Shown: positions 29,320 through 37,454 of the stretch, in pieces
Layout: every line of letters starts with the position of its first letter
How positions within the stretch are numbered: position 1 is the stretch's first letter
Position numbers and translations under genes: made by a program
Assembly (NCBI GenBank): GCA_018645005.1
Contig: JABGPJ010000069.1
Span: 1 to 44,584, forward strand
From: Deltaproteobacteria bacterium
GTDB taxonomy: Bacteria; SAR324; XYD2-FULL-50-16
DNA length: 44,584 nucleotides
Direction: 5' to 3'
The notes under the pieces: generated by a model
Told to the model about the DNA's origin: nothing
The model's input: only the letters and a program-made list of their open reading frames with translations
Databases searched by the model: none

Positions 29320-29426
29320 CTAAGGGTCAGCTCAAGAATTAGTTCACATTCTGTTTGCAAAATGTCCAGTGTTTTTAGGACTTTTGCAAATAGATTATGT
29401 GAAATTATTATTGAACGATCCCTAAG
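29320..29426. repeat. Palindromic repeat family B, copy 2
   Basis: A 107-bp, nearly fully self-complementary element. Outer arms CTAAGGG and CCCTAAG and inner arms TTTGCAAAA-GTCC / GGAC-TTTTGCAAA can fold into one long hairpin. It is in inverted orientation relative to copy 1 at 26451-26594; together the two bracket ccmF-ccmE-ccmD. No coding capacity. Confidence 0.85.
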
Positions 29427-29466
29427 ATATGTGCTGAAATCAGTGGACTGGTTGTGTATTTACAAG

Positions 29467-29757
29467 CTATTTTTTTTCGCGAAGCCAGTTTCTGACCAGC
29501 TGGGTGGTTTTAATTGGATCCTCCAAAGCCACTTTAATAATCTTCTGCTTGGAAATTTCGGCTGGCTTGGATGTCGGAATCTCCATTTCTTCCTCTTGCA
29601 CGCGATTACGACCCATCGGCAGGGTCGTTTCCAGCCGGTTTTCCATACCGGACAGGCTTTTTACGAGCGGTCGCAGCACATAGACCGTCAACCCGACAAT
29701 CGCAATCAAGCCAATAACCGCTTTTATAATCAGTAAAATGGAGTTATAATCCGTCAT
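29467..29757 (-). CDS. Free-standing FliF C-terminal-like membrane protein
   Basis: 96 residues: one transmembrane helix (LIIKAVIGLIAIVGLTVYVLRPLV), a linker, then IIKVALEDPIKTTQLVRNWLREKK. The last helix has the DP-(x)n-VRNWL pattern of the C-terminal tail by which the flagellar MS-ring protein FliF binds the rotor protein FliG, and RPLV after the helix also matches FliF. The large periplasmic ring-building domains of FliF are missing. It could recruit FliG or a FliG paralogue to the membrane. It begins at an ATGA overlap with a tiny upstream frame and lies upstream of ccmD, separated by repeat B. The FliF relation is from motif recognition only. Confidence 0.7.
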   Translation of the reverse strand: MTDYNSILLIIKAVIGLIAIVGLTVYVLRPLVKSLSGMENRLETTLPMGRNRVQEEEMEIPTSKPAEISKQKIIKVALEDPIKTTQLVRNWLREKK

Positions 29758-29828
29758 GCTTCATTTATGTTACGGAACTGTTCCAAAAACTGCGTTTTTT
29801 CATCTATGATGTTTTCCTTTTCAAGCAT
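29754..29828 (-). CDS. Candidate 24-residue ORF coupled to the FliF-like gene
   Basis: Frame MLEKENIIDEKTQFLEQFRN-INEA ending in TGA, which overlaps the next start as ATGA. The frame stays open upstream for about 20 more codons to a TGA, but with no ATG. The peptide is helical and charged. It could be a leader or the remnant of a longer gene (for example a FlgN/FliT-like helix). Confidence 0.3.
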   Translation of the reverse strand: MLEKENIIDEKTQFLEQFRNINEA

Positions 29829-30160
29829 TCTATCGTAAATAGATGATTTTAAGCAAATAGTTGCCGGCAATATTTTTTTAACTGTTAGTCAGACGCGTTA
29901 TCGGCGACATTTCATGACACTTCATCCGTTTCAGAATGGCCAGCGGTTACAAAACTGTCAGGATGGTTTAGAATAGAGGCAGATACTCTTTCAGAGAACC
30001 TGTTTAGATCTAGATTCGCACCAGACGCCTATTTTCAAAATATAACAGGGAATATTGATCTGGAAACAGCGCTTCCGAACAGCTACTCAGCTATTTAGGA
30101 AGGCAGCCGCAATCGAAGAAGAATAGAAATTTATTAATATATATTAAGAGATCACCTTCC
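29829..30160. other. Divergent intergenic region
   Basis: A 332-bp region between the FliF-like gene and the LIM-like gene. It is AT-rich next to the plus-strand gene, with TATATT at about 30140 as a possible -10. No repeat copy, tRNA or convincing ORF was seen. Confidence 0.35.
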
Positions 30161-31105
30161 ATGTCTCAAGAACTATGCTATACCTGTGAAAAACCGCTTC
30201 CCTCCGGGCAATCCTATTATGAGGATCACGGCGTCAAAGTCTGCCTGAACTGCTTCCGCACAACTAAACGTTGCCTCAGATGCCGGTTTCCCTCGCGGTC
30301 CCTGAAAAATATACCAGGATTCGGGGATGTCTGTGAGTTTTGTGAGGCCTCCTTCACCAAGGAAAATGATAACGCCTGCTATGTCTGCAACGAGCAGGTC
30401 TGGAAAGGTGCATCTTTCTATTCGGGGCACGGTAAAACGGTCTGTCAGAAGTGTTTTGCCGAATCAAAAAACCGCTGTTTTTCCTGTCACTTCCCTGTTG
30501 TTGAGGGAGAAGTCATAGGTTTGGGGGACATCTGCCGGTTTTGCAGAAAAGATAATATCGACAAACGGTCCGACCTGAACCCTATTATACAATCGATCAT
30601 TCCGTTCCTGAAAAGTCATCAACATCAAATTGTCACGCCCATAAATATTCAATGGATTGATTGGCGGTTGATCCTGGGGATGCAGGTCGAGGAGAGGAGA
30701 GAGTATCCGATTGCCAATTTTGACGAACTGATACGCTACTGTTATCCGATTTTATATTTAAAAGAGCGCTTCTACATCATTCCCAGTCTGTCGCAACGAT
30801 GGTTTATCGTCCACATAGCAGGACAGTTGGCTGCTGCAGATATTTGTCAGTCATATCGTCTGCCCCATCTTCTGGATAATGGACCTTTTCAGCAGTTGGC
30901 CCGAGGCTGGTGCCATTGGGTGTCATTCAATACGGCTAAGGCACTTAAATACAAGGATATTACCAGATCTGTGAGCCGTTATCCGACGACTGACATCACC
31001 GGATCATTTTCGAAATTCCAGGCCATGTCTGAATTTCGGAAAAGTAAGGAGATCATACAGTTTGCGCAAAAAAACCTGAAAAAATACGCAAAGAAATATC
31101 TCTGA
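30161..31105 (+). CDS. Tandem LIM-like zinc protein with degenerate DA1-like C-terminal domain
   Basis: 314 residues. Two LIM-like modules each have four CxxC pairs: C6/C9, C28/C31, C38/C41, C58/C61, and C73/C76, C95/C98, C106/C109, C125/C128, with H23 and H90 before the second pair. The spacings are nearly the same in the two modules, so they arose by duplication. The C-terminal half (about 140-314) resembles the peptidase domain that follows LIM in DA1 proteins. However, the position of the HExxH zinc site reads VHIAGQ (218-222) and that of EEGxCQ reads ARGWCHW (247-253), so catalysis is not expected. There is no signal peptide or membrane helix. It probably acts as a zinc-dependent binding or scaffold protein. 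It is a single gene with weak ribosome-site support. The DA1 relation is inference from order and pattern. Confidence 0.75.
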   Translation: MSQELCYTCEKPLPSGQSYYEDHGVKVCLNCFRTTKRCLRCRFPSRSLKNIPGFGDVCEFCEASFTKENDNACYVCNEQVWKGASFYSGHGKTVCQKCFAESKNRCFSCHFPVVEGEVIGLGDICRFCRKDNIDKRSDLNPIIQSIIPFLKSHQHQIVTPINIQWIDWRLILGMQVEERREYPIANFDELIRYCYPILYLKERFYIIPSLSQRWFIVHIAGQLAAADICQSYRLPHLLDNGPFQQLARGWCHWVSFNTAKALKYKDITRSVSRYPTTDITGSFSKFQAMSEFRKSKEIIQFAQKNLKKYAKKYL

Positions 31106-31114
31106 TACTCCCCA

Positions 31115-31513
31115 CTATTTCTTCTGCTTCATATAGTCGACTACCGCATTAAGTAGCAGCGTCGAGCGGCGGACCCCCTTTTTGAGTCGGTAAATATCTA
31201 CTTTTTGTAGGATCGATTCCGGGAACGCCACACTAAATCGCTTCGTTTTCTGTTGATTTTTCACGATCTCTTTGTCGACCGGAACCGGAATGATATCACC
31301 CGAGCTATGATTTTTTTGTCTAATTTCATCATACGTCGATGGTTCGGAGATGTAAGCCTGCTCCTTTTCAACCAACCACTCAGCCAGCGCTGCAACGGCA
31401 TTTTCATAAGCCTCATCCCATGTAACACCTTTGGCTTCAGGGATGCCAAGGTCTGGGAAAAAGACCGAAACCCTGTCTTCGGTTTGTCTGAAAATCCCAT
31501 AATAAAACTCCAT
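31115..31513 (-). CDS. HicB-like antitoxin with C-terminal ribbon-helix-helix domain
   Basis: 132 residues from the ATG at 31513, with GGAGGG 6 bases upstream. The N-terminal HicB fold (YYGIFRQTEDRVSVFFPDL...GVTWDEAYENAVAALAEWL) is followed by a ribbon-helix-helix DNA-binding segment (KRFSVAFPESILQKVDIYRLKKGVRRSTLLLNAV). HicB neutralises the HicA RNase and represses its own operon. No HicA-like gene is on either side. A palindrome ATCTATAGAT at 31615-31624, about 100 bp upstream, may be its operator. It converges tail-to-tail on the LIM-like gene with a 9-bp gap. Confidence 0.8.
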   Translation of the reverse strand: MEFYYGIFRQTEDRVSVFFPDLGIPEAKGVTWDEAYENAVAALAEWLVEKEQAYISEPSTYDEIRQKNHSSGDIIPVPVDKEIVKNQQKTKRFSVAFPESILQKVDIYRLKKGVRRSTLLLNAVVDYMKQKK

Positions 31514-31919
31514 ATGAACCCTCCTGAAAATTTTCGGGTGCAAACGGCCATTTTTCGAGTCACCCAGAATCGCTTTACGGCATATTGACTGACTAAAAGC
31601 CGATCAGCAACTATATCTATAGATTTTATGGTTTAACCTGTAAAGAAAAAAGAAATCCTGCGCAGACGTATAATCCGATTTTTCAGACACCTCCAGAATT
31701 CAACGAGCACCGCTCATCTAAGTGTTCTCGCTGATTTCGTTGCCAGTTGTAAAAAATGAGAATAGAATCTTAAGCAGCACTTTCAGCTAATAAATTCATC
31801 CGCCAAGATAACCTTTGATTGGTAAACAGTAGTTGAATCTTCCAAAATATGAGTAAAACCGGCTTTGGACGTTATTGGTTTTCCAGGCAGGTTCACTCCC
31901 ATTATTTCAATAGAAAAAT
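31514..31919. other. Divergent intergenic region upstream of the HicB-like gene and the helicase gene
   Basis: A 406-bp region with the palindrome ATCTATAGAT (31615-31624). One 66-codon minus-strand frame (31783-31983) covers part of it but lacks a ribosome site. The helicase promoter and true start must be near the right end. Confidence 0.4.
31615..31624. promoter_or_regulatory. Candidate HicB operator
   Basis: A perfect 10-bp palindrome ATCTATAGAT in an AT-rich context about 100 bp upstream of the HicB-like start. Ribbon-helix-helix repressors bind short palindromes like this in their own promoters. Confidence 0.3.
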
Positions 31920-34900
31920 TTGAGGTGGGGTTTGGGCAGGCAGAATAAGGTTCTATCACAATTTCATCCGCTAATTGAGACATGGTTTACAAACCGTTAC
32001 GGACAACCCACTGGAATTCAAAAACAGGCCTGGCCTCACATTCTGGCAGGGGAGCATGTTCTGATAACGGCCCCGACTGGCAGTGGTAAAACGCTGACTG
32101 CTTTTTTATGGGCCATGCATCAGCTGATCACAGAAAACTGGGAAACCGGCAAGACACGTGTATTGTACGTCTCACCGCTGAAAGCCTTGAACAACGATGT
32201 ACAGCGAAATCTGATTACACCCCTGGCTGAACTTTCCGGGATTTTTGAAGCAGCCAATCTGTTTTTTCCAGCAGTTCGTGTTTTCACCCGCAGCGGCGAT
32301 ACCAGCCAGGCTGAAAGGCGGAAGATACTGAGACACGCACCGGAAATTCTTATCACCACACCCGAGAGCCTCAATCTGCTGCTTAGCTCCAACAGTGGTA
32401 AAAGCCTGCTTTCCCATCTTCAAACGGTCATACTTGACGAGATACATGCGGTGCTTGATTCCAAACGGGGGGTTCATCTGATTACAGCCGTCGAGCGGCT
32501 GGTACCTCTGGCGGGAGAGTTTCAACGTATCGCTCTTTCCGCAACCGTCCACCCCTTAAAAACAGTAGCTGAATTTATCGGGGGATTTCAGGCAGCGAAA
32601 ACCGGTGTGACAATACCAGGGCCAGCCCGCCCCGTCACGACAATCGTTGCCGATGACACAAAGGAGTACCAGATCAGGATTCAGTTTCCTGAAAAGACAG
32701 GCCCTAAACGGGAGCAGGAATCGGTCTGGGACGCTCTGATCCCTCGCCTGAAAACCATTATCAGCCATAATCGTTCCACACTGCTATTTACCAACAGCCG
32801 ACGTCTTTGCGAGAAGATTACTTACCTGTTGAATCGAAATGAAGAGCAGCCACTGGCTTATGCCCATCACGGTTCACTATCCAGAGAAATTCGCCAGGAG
32901 GTCGAGCAGGAATTAAAGCGCGGTGCCCTGAGAGCGATTGTGGCTACCAGTTCACTGGAATTGGGAATCGATATTGGCGATCTCGATGAAGTCATCCTGA
33001 TCCAGTCCCCTTTTTCCATCGCATCGACAATTCAAAAAGTCGGTCGAGCTGGTCATCAGGTAGGTGAAATCAGCCGCGGAACAATTTTCCCGACTTTTTC
33101 TTTCGATATTCTGCAGGCAGCCGTCCTTTACTCAAGTGTGCTGGAAAGAGATATTGAAGAGATTCAGCCCGTACAGTGCCCCCTGGATGTGTTAGCTCAA
33201 ATCATTATTTCCATGACAGGGACTGAGCCGTGGCACATTGACGAGCTGTATGCCCAATTGAAAACCAGTTATCCCTATCGTCATCTGGGAGAAGAGACCT
33301 TCAATCTGGTCTTGAACATGTTAGCCGGACGGTATGCCGATAGCAAAATCCGAGAACTGAAACCTCGCCTTTCTGTTGATTGGCTGGACCGTACCGTTTC
33401 TGCCAGAAAAGGAGCGCTGCTCGCCCTGTATATGTCCGGTGGCACAATCCCCGATCGCGGATATTTCAATCTCAGACACCACGATACACATATCCGCATC
33501 GGCGAACTGGATGAGGAGTTCGTCTGGGAAGCGAACATCGGAAAGACATTCACTCTGGGAACCCAGAATTGGAAAGTCCAGCGTATCACTCACAATGACG
33601 TTTTTGTCTCTCCTGGTCATCCGAATCTATTGGATATGCCATTTTGGAAAAGTGAGGACTTCAATCGGGGGTTTCATCTTTCACAGAAAATCGCCACATT
33701 CATGGAATCTGCCAATGACCGACTGAATGAGCCCGGCTTCAAAGATACGATTCAACAGACCTATGCCACGGACGGCCCAACCACCTCTCTCCTGATTGAT
33801 TTTCTTAAGAAGCAGAAGGAGCACACCGGAGCGGACCTGCCCCATCGACATCATCTGCTCATTGAATATGTCAACAGGGGACCAGGATCTTCTCCTGGCC
33901 ATCAAGTTGTTCTACATACACTTTGGGGCGGAAAACTAAATCGACCTTTTGCCATGGCATTGGAAGCAGCCTGGGAAGAGCGTTTCAATCAGCGGCTGGA
34001 GGTTTTCCCGGGTAACGACTCTGTCATCTTGCTCTTGCCGCAAGATATCGAAGCATCCGAACTGCTGTCACTGGTCAACGGCACAACGGTCCAGTCTTTT
34101 CTTAAGAAACGGCTAGAAGGGTCTGGTTTTTTCAGCGCCCGCTTTCGAGAATGTGCCAGCCGAGCCCTGCTGATTACCCGGAATCGTATTCATGAAAGAC
34201 TGCCTCTCTGGATGAGTCGGTTGCGATCTCAAAAACTGATGGATGCTGTACTGCCCTATGATGATTTTCCTATTTTGCTGGAAACATGGCGCTCCTGTCT
34301 CCAGGACGAATTTGATCTAACTGCTCTCCAGACCATGTTCGACGAGCTGGATGCAGGTATCATCCAGTGGACAGATGTCAGAACCAATCACCCCAGCCCG
34401 TTGGCCTTCAACATGTCCTGGAACCAGATCAACACCTACATGTATCAGGAAGATCAACCAGTGGTCGGTAAAAATTCGACGCTGCGGGAGGATCTGATTT
34501 CTGAAATCGCCCAATCACCGGACTTCAGACCGTCAATTTCCCCGGAATTAATTGCTCTATTTGAAGAGAAGCGACAACGTCTCTACCCCGGATATGCACC
34601 TCAATCTCCGCGAGATCTGGTAGACTGGGTCAAAGAGCGGTTATTGATCCCCATTGCTGAATGGAATACCCTCAAACATGCCATTGACAGGGATCTGGAA
34701 ACAGACTGCGCGATTCTGATTGAAGCCGCCGCAGCCAAGCTGATCATTGTCACCCCCACTCCGCAAACAGCACCGTTAATCGCTGCTCTCGAAATGTGGC
34801 CACTAATCCAACAGGGCTTTTACCGGAATGTCATGGACTGCAAATCCGCACCACTGATGGGAACCGGTAATGTCCCTGACCATCAGGAAATTCAGCTTAA

Positions 34901-36452
34901 AACAGAAAATGGGCCTGGAAATGTTCTGGGTCAATGGCTACAGTATTACGGCCCCAGATCACCTGAATTTATCAACTGCACATTGGGACTATCATTAAAA
35001 GCACTACAACCCGATCTGGCAGAGTTGCTCGAAGCCAAACAACTTGTCTCGGGCCAGCTTTCATCAAAAGGCAGTACTTACGATGTCTGCGACCGGGAAA
35101 ATTTTGAATTTCTACTCAGAATAAATCGCAAAGCATCCATTCCCGTATTTCAACCTCTACCCGCAGAAAAATTACCACTTTTTCTGAGCCTGTTTCAGGG
35201 AATCACACATCCTGCGTCCGACATTGACAGTCTGTTTCAGATTATTGAAAAACTACTTTGCTTGTCACTTCCTGTGGATTTCTGGGAGTCGGAACTGTTC
35301 CCAGCCAGAATCAATTCTTATGACCCGGCCTGGTTAGATACCATTATGCGGGAGGGCGACCTCAAATGGATCGGAACAGAAAAAAACAGAGTTGCCTTTT
35401 ACTTCGATCGAGATCTCATACTTCTCAAAGAAGGCACGGTTCCCGATGCTCCTGACGACAGCGATGGCACAACGAAGAACGATATCATCGGAGCGAACCG
35501 ACAGCCGTTTCATCTCCTCCAGCAAATGATTCCCGACACAATCGGACGTTACAGTTTTTCCGCTCTTCAAATAAAATCAAAAAAAAGCGCTTCTTTACTC
35601 TCTGAAATGCTCTGGGAAGGTGTCTGGCAAGGTCAAATCAGTAATGATACGTTCGCTTCTGTCCGCAGTGGCATTAAATACCGGTTCAAGGTCCCGGAAA
35701 TAACCCTTCCAGACAGAAAAACCCAAAGGCGATCTCATCAACCCGGCAAACGCGGCGGTTTTCAGTCATGGAAAAGCGCCATCCCGTTTGCAGGTAACTG
35801 GTTCCGACTGGAGGTCCCCGCAGGGGAGGAGGGCCTGATAGCTGAAGAAGAACTGAAAAAAGAACGCGTCAGGCAACTATTTGATCGTTACGGTATTCTA
35901 TTTCGACAGCTGCTCGCAAAAGAATTGCCCCATTTCAGATGGTCCGCTGTTTTTCGTTCGCTCAGACTGATGGAACTTTCAGGTGAAATTCTTTCCGGTC
36001 ACTTCTTTGATCAGATTCCCGGCCCTCAATTCATCTCCCACCACGCCTTCCGCCTTATTCAAAAAAAACTTCCGGAAGACGCCGTATATTGGCAGAACGC
36101 TACAGATCCTGCATCTCTATGTGGTCTGCAGCTTGACGGGTTCAAATCACAACTCCCAAAACGTCTCGCCGGGAATCATCTGGTTTATCACGGCAGCCGA
36201 CTGGTCCTTGTCTCAGAACGTCAGGGAAGATCTCTCATTTTTCAAGTAGCCGCCAGCAATCCACACATCCAGTCATATCTCTGTTCACTCCGTCATTTAT
36301 TGCACCGGGAACTGCAACCTAAAAGAAAAATCGTCATCGAAACGATAAATGGAGAAGAAGCAGTTCAAAGCGACTACCTGGACGTGCTGCGCATCTCTTT
36401 TGAAGTCCTGACCGATGTTAAATCCGTGACGCTGTACCGGAAAATTGGCTGA
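31920..36452 (+). CDS. lhr: Lhr-type ATP-dependent helicase, long form
   Basis: 1510 residues. Walker A APTGSGKT (residues 51-58), then VSPLKALNNDV, TTPESLNLLL, DEIH, ALSATVHP, a domain-2 motif TSSLELGIDIGD and QKVGRAGHQ: the full superfamily 2 set in the Lhr style. Beyond the ~850-residue Lhr core is a long C-terminal part with winged-helix-like segments, ending FEVLTDVKSVTLYRKIG. Lhr unwinds DNA or RNA:DNA hybrids and has been tied to repair. The frame opens with TTG at 31920; another TTG at 31932 follows GAGGTGGGG. No ATG is available before FHPLIETWF, so the exact start is unsure. It is probably a single-gene transcript. Confidence 0.92.
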   Translation: MRWGLGRQNKVLSQFHPLIETWFTNRYGQPTGIQKQAWPHILAGEHVLITAPTGSGKTLTAFLWAMHQLITENWETGKTRVLYVSPLKALNNDVQRNLITPLAELSGIFEAANLFFPAVRVFTRSGDTSQAERRKILRHAPEILITTPESLNLLLSSNSGKSLLSHLQTVILDEIHAVLDSKRGVHLITAVERLVPLAGEFQRIALSATVHPLKTVAEFIGGFQAAKTGVTIPGPARPVTTIVADDTKEYQIRIQFPEKTGPKREQESVWDALIPRLKTIISHNRSTLLFTNSRRLCEKITYLLNRNEEQPLAYAHHGSLSREIRQEVEQELKRGALRAIVATSSLELGIDIGDLDEVILIQSPFSIASTIQKVGRAGHQVGEISRGTIFPTFSFDILQAAVLYSSVLERDIEEIQPVQCPLDVLAQIIISMTGTEPWHIDELYAQLKTSYPYRHLGEETFNLVLNMLAGRYADSKIRELKPRLSVDWLDRTVSARKGALLALYMSGGTIPDRGYFNLRHHDTHIRIGELDEEFVWEANIGKTFTLGTQNWKVQRITHNDVFVSPGHPNLLDMPFWKSEDFNRGFHLSQKIATFMESANDRLNEPGFKDTIQQTYATDGPTTSLLIDFLKKQKEHTGADLPHRHHLLIEYVNRGPGSSPGHQVVLHTLWGGKLNRPFAMALEAAWEERFNQRLEVFPGNDSVILLLPQDIEASELLSLVNGTTVQSFLKKRLEGSGFFSARFRECASRALLITRNRIHERLPLWMSRLRSQKLMDAVLPYDDFPILLETWRSCLQDEFDLTALQTMFDELDAGIIQWTDVRTNHPSPLAFNMSWNQINTYMYQEDQPVVGKNSTLREDLISEIAQSPDFRPSISPELIALFEEKRQRLYPGYAPQSPRDLVDWVKERLLIPIAEWNTLKHAIDRDLETDCAILIEAAAAKLIIVTPTPQTAPLIAALEMWPLIQQGFYRNVMDCKSAPLMGTGNVPDHQEIQLKTENGPGNVLGQWLQYYGPRSPEFINCTLGLSLKALQPDLAELLEAKQLVSGQLSSKGSTYDVCDRENFEFLLRINRKASIPVFQPLPAEKLPLFLSLFQGITHPASDIDSLFQIIEKLLCLSLPVDFWESELFPARINSYDPAWLDTIMREGDLKWIGTEKNRVAFYFDRDLILLKEGTVPDAPDDSDGTTKNDIIGANRQPFHLLQQMIPDTIGRYSFSALQIKSKKSASLLSEMLWEGVWQGQISNDTFASVRSGIKYRFKVPEITLPDRKTQRRSHQPGKRGGFQSWKSAIPFAGNWFRLEVPAGEEGLIAEEELKKERVRQLFDRYGILFRQLLAKELPHFRWSAVFRSLRLMELSGEILSGHFFDQIPGPQFISHHAFRLIQKKLPEDAVYWQNATDPASLCGLQLDGFKSQLPKRLAGNHLVYHGSRLVLVSERQGRSLIFQVAASNPHIQSYLCSLRHLLHRELQPKRKIVIETINGEEAVQSDYLDVLRISFEVLTDVKSVTLYRKIG

Positions 36453-36579
36453 TTATTAAACATCAGCTCACTTTTCACTTTAATATTTTGTCATAATCTG
36501 GTTAAATAGCCCCTAAAAGAGTGATCAAAGATGACCGATTTTTGATAACCAACTACTTATGTGCTGGAGGTTAAGGGCT

Positions 36580-37443
36580 ATGGCTGAACAAACACCACCA
36601 TCAAACGGTGATTCTTCGGATTTTTTAAGAAAAAGAACCCATCAGGATAAACAATCCGGTGATGCGAAACTGACCGCCGGTCAACGCTCTATTCCACCGA
36701 AGCGCGGATTATTGAAACGGTCTAAGGGAAATGCTGCGTCGGACAGGACGCCTGCAACCGGTCGTGTATTACGAACGCCTATCACCAAAGAGCAAACAGG
36801 CCCTCAAGCCACGAGTAACGCGAGTCCTAGTTTAACTCCACCTTTGCCGCCTTCTGCGCCACGTCCTTCCCATCTCTCTTCTCAAAATGAATCGGCCCAG
36901 GCTAAAGTCAGGCGCCCAACGTCCGCAAGAGATCCTGGTGCTGTCGATCCAAAAGCCGTCAAGTCGCAGCCAACCAGGTCTGACCGTCTTGAGAAGCGGG
37001 AAATCGAAGCCGAAGAGAGGCGTAAATTTCTAGCTGAGAAAGAACAGAAACAGGATGAGATTAAAGCCGCAAAGCTGGCTGAGAGAGAGCGAAAAACACA
37101 ATTACGAGCACAAGCCTTGCAAAAGGCCGAAGAAGAACGCGTTCAAAAGCAAAAAGAGCTTGAACTCAAAAAGGCCGAAGCTGCGCGTATTAGGCTGGAA
37201 AAAGAAGCAGAAGCGAAACGTTTGGAAAAAGAAAACGAATTGAAGCGTTTGGAGGAAGAAAAAATATTTCAGGAAAAGAAAGGCCAACGTATTTACGAGA
37301 GCATCGAATCATTCCAGGGCGAATTGAGTGAAAAAGAGCAGCAACTGGCGAGAACAATCGCGGAAGAAATGGTCAAACGAAACATTCACTGGGAAGGATA
37401 CATTTCCCTGCATAGCGGTATCGGCGGATCAATGCTGAGCTGA
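36580..37443 (+). CDS. Disordered, charged coiled-coil protein of unknown function
   Basis: 287 residues from the ATG at 36580, preceded by GGAGG. Residues 1-130 are rich in Pro, Ser, Thr and basic residues and look disordered. Residues 130-245 are a very long Lys/Glu/Arg/Ala helix (repeated KKAEEER- and RLEKE-type units), a coiled coil or single alpha-helix. The last ~45 residues (IYESIESFQGELSEKEQQLA...NIHWEGYISLHSGIG) form a distinct acidic-to-mixed end. There is no signal peptide. It ends 11 bp before the next gene, so the two are probably an operon. I do not recognise a family. Confidence 0.7.
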   Translation: MAEQTPPSNGDSSDFLRKRTHQDKQSGDAKLTAGQRSIPPKRGLLKRSKGNAASDRTPATGRVLRTPITKEQTGPQATSNASPSLTPPLPPSAPRPSHLSSQNESAQAKVRRPTSARDPGAVDPKAVKSQPTRSDRLEKREIEAEERRKFLAEKEQKQDEIKAAKLAERERKTQLRAQALQKAEEERVQKQKELELKKAEAARIRLEKEAEAKRLEKENELKRLEEEKIFQEKKGQRIYESIESFQGELSEKEQQLARTIAEEMVKRNIHWEGYISLHSGIGGSMLS

Positions 37444-37454
37444 GCGGGAAACGC

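Noticed and set aside
31783-31983. A 66-codon minus-strand frame between the HicB-like gene and the helicase
   Set aside because: The composition is protein-like, but there is no ribosome site, no family and overlap with the helicase start; not enough to call.
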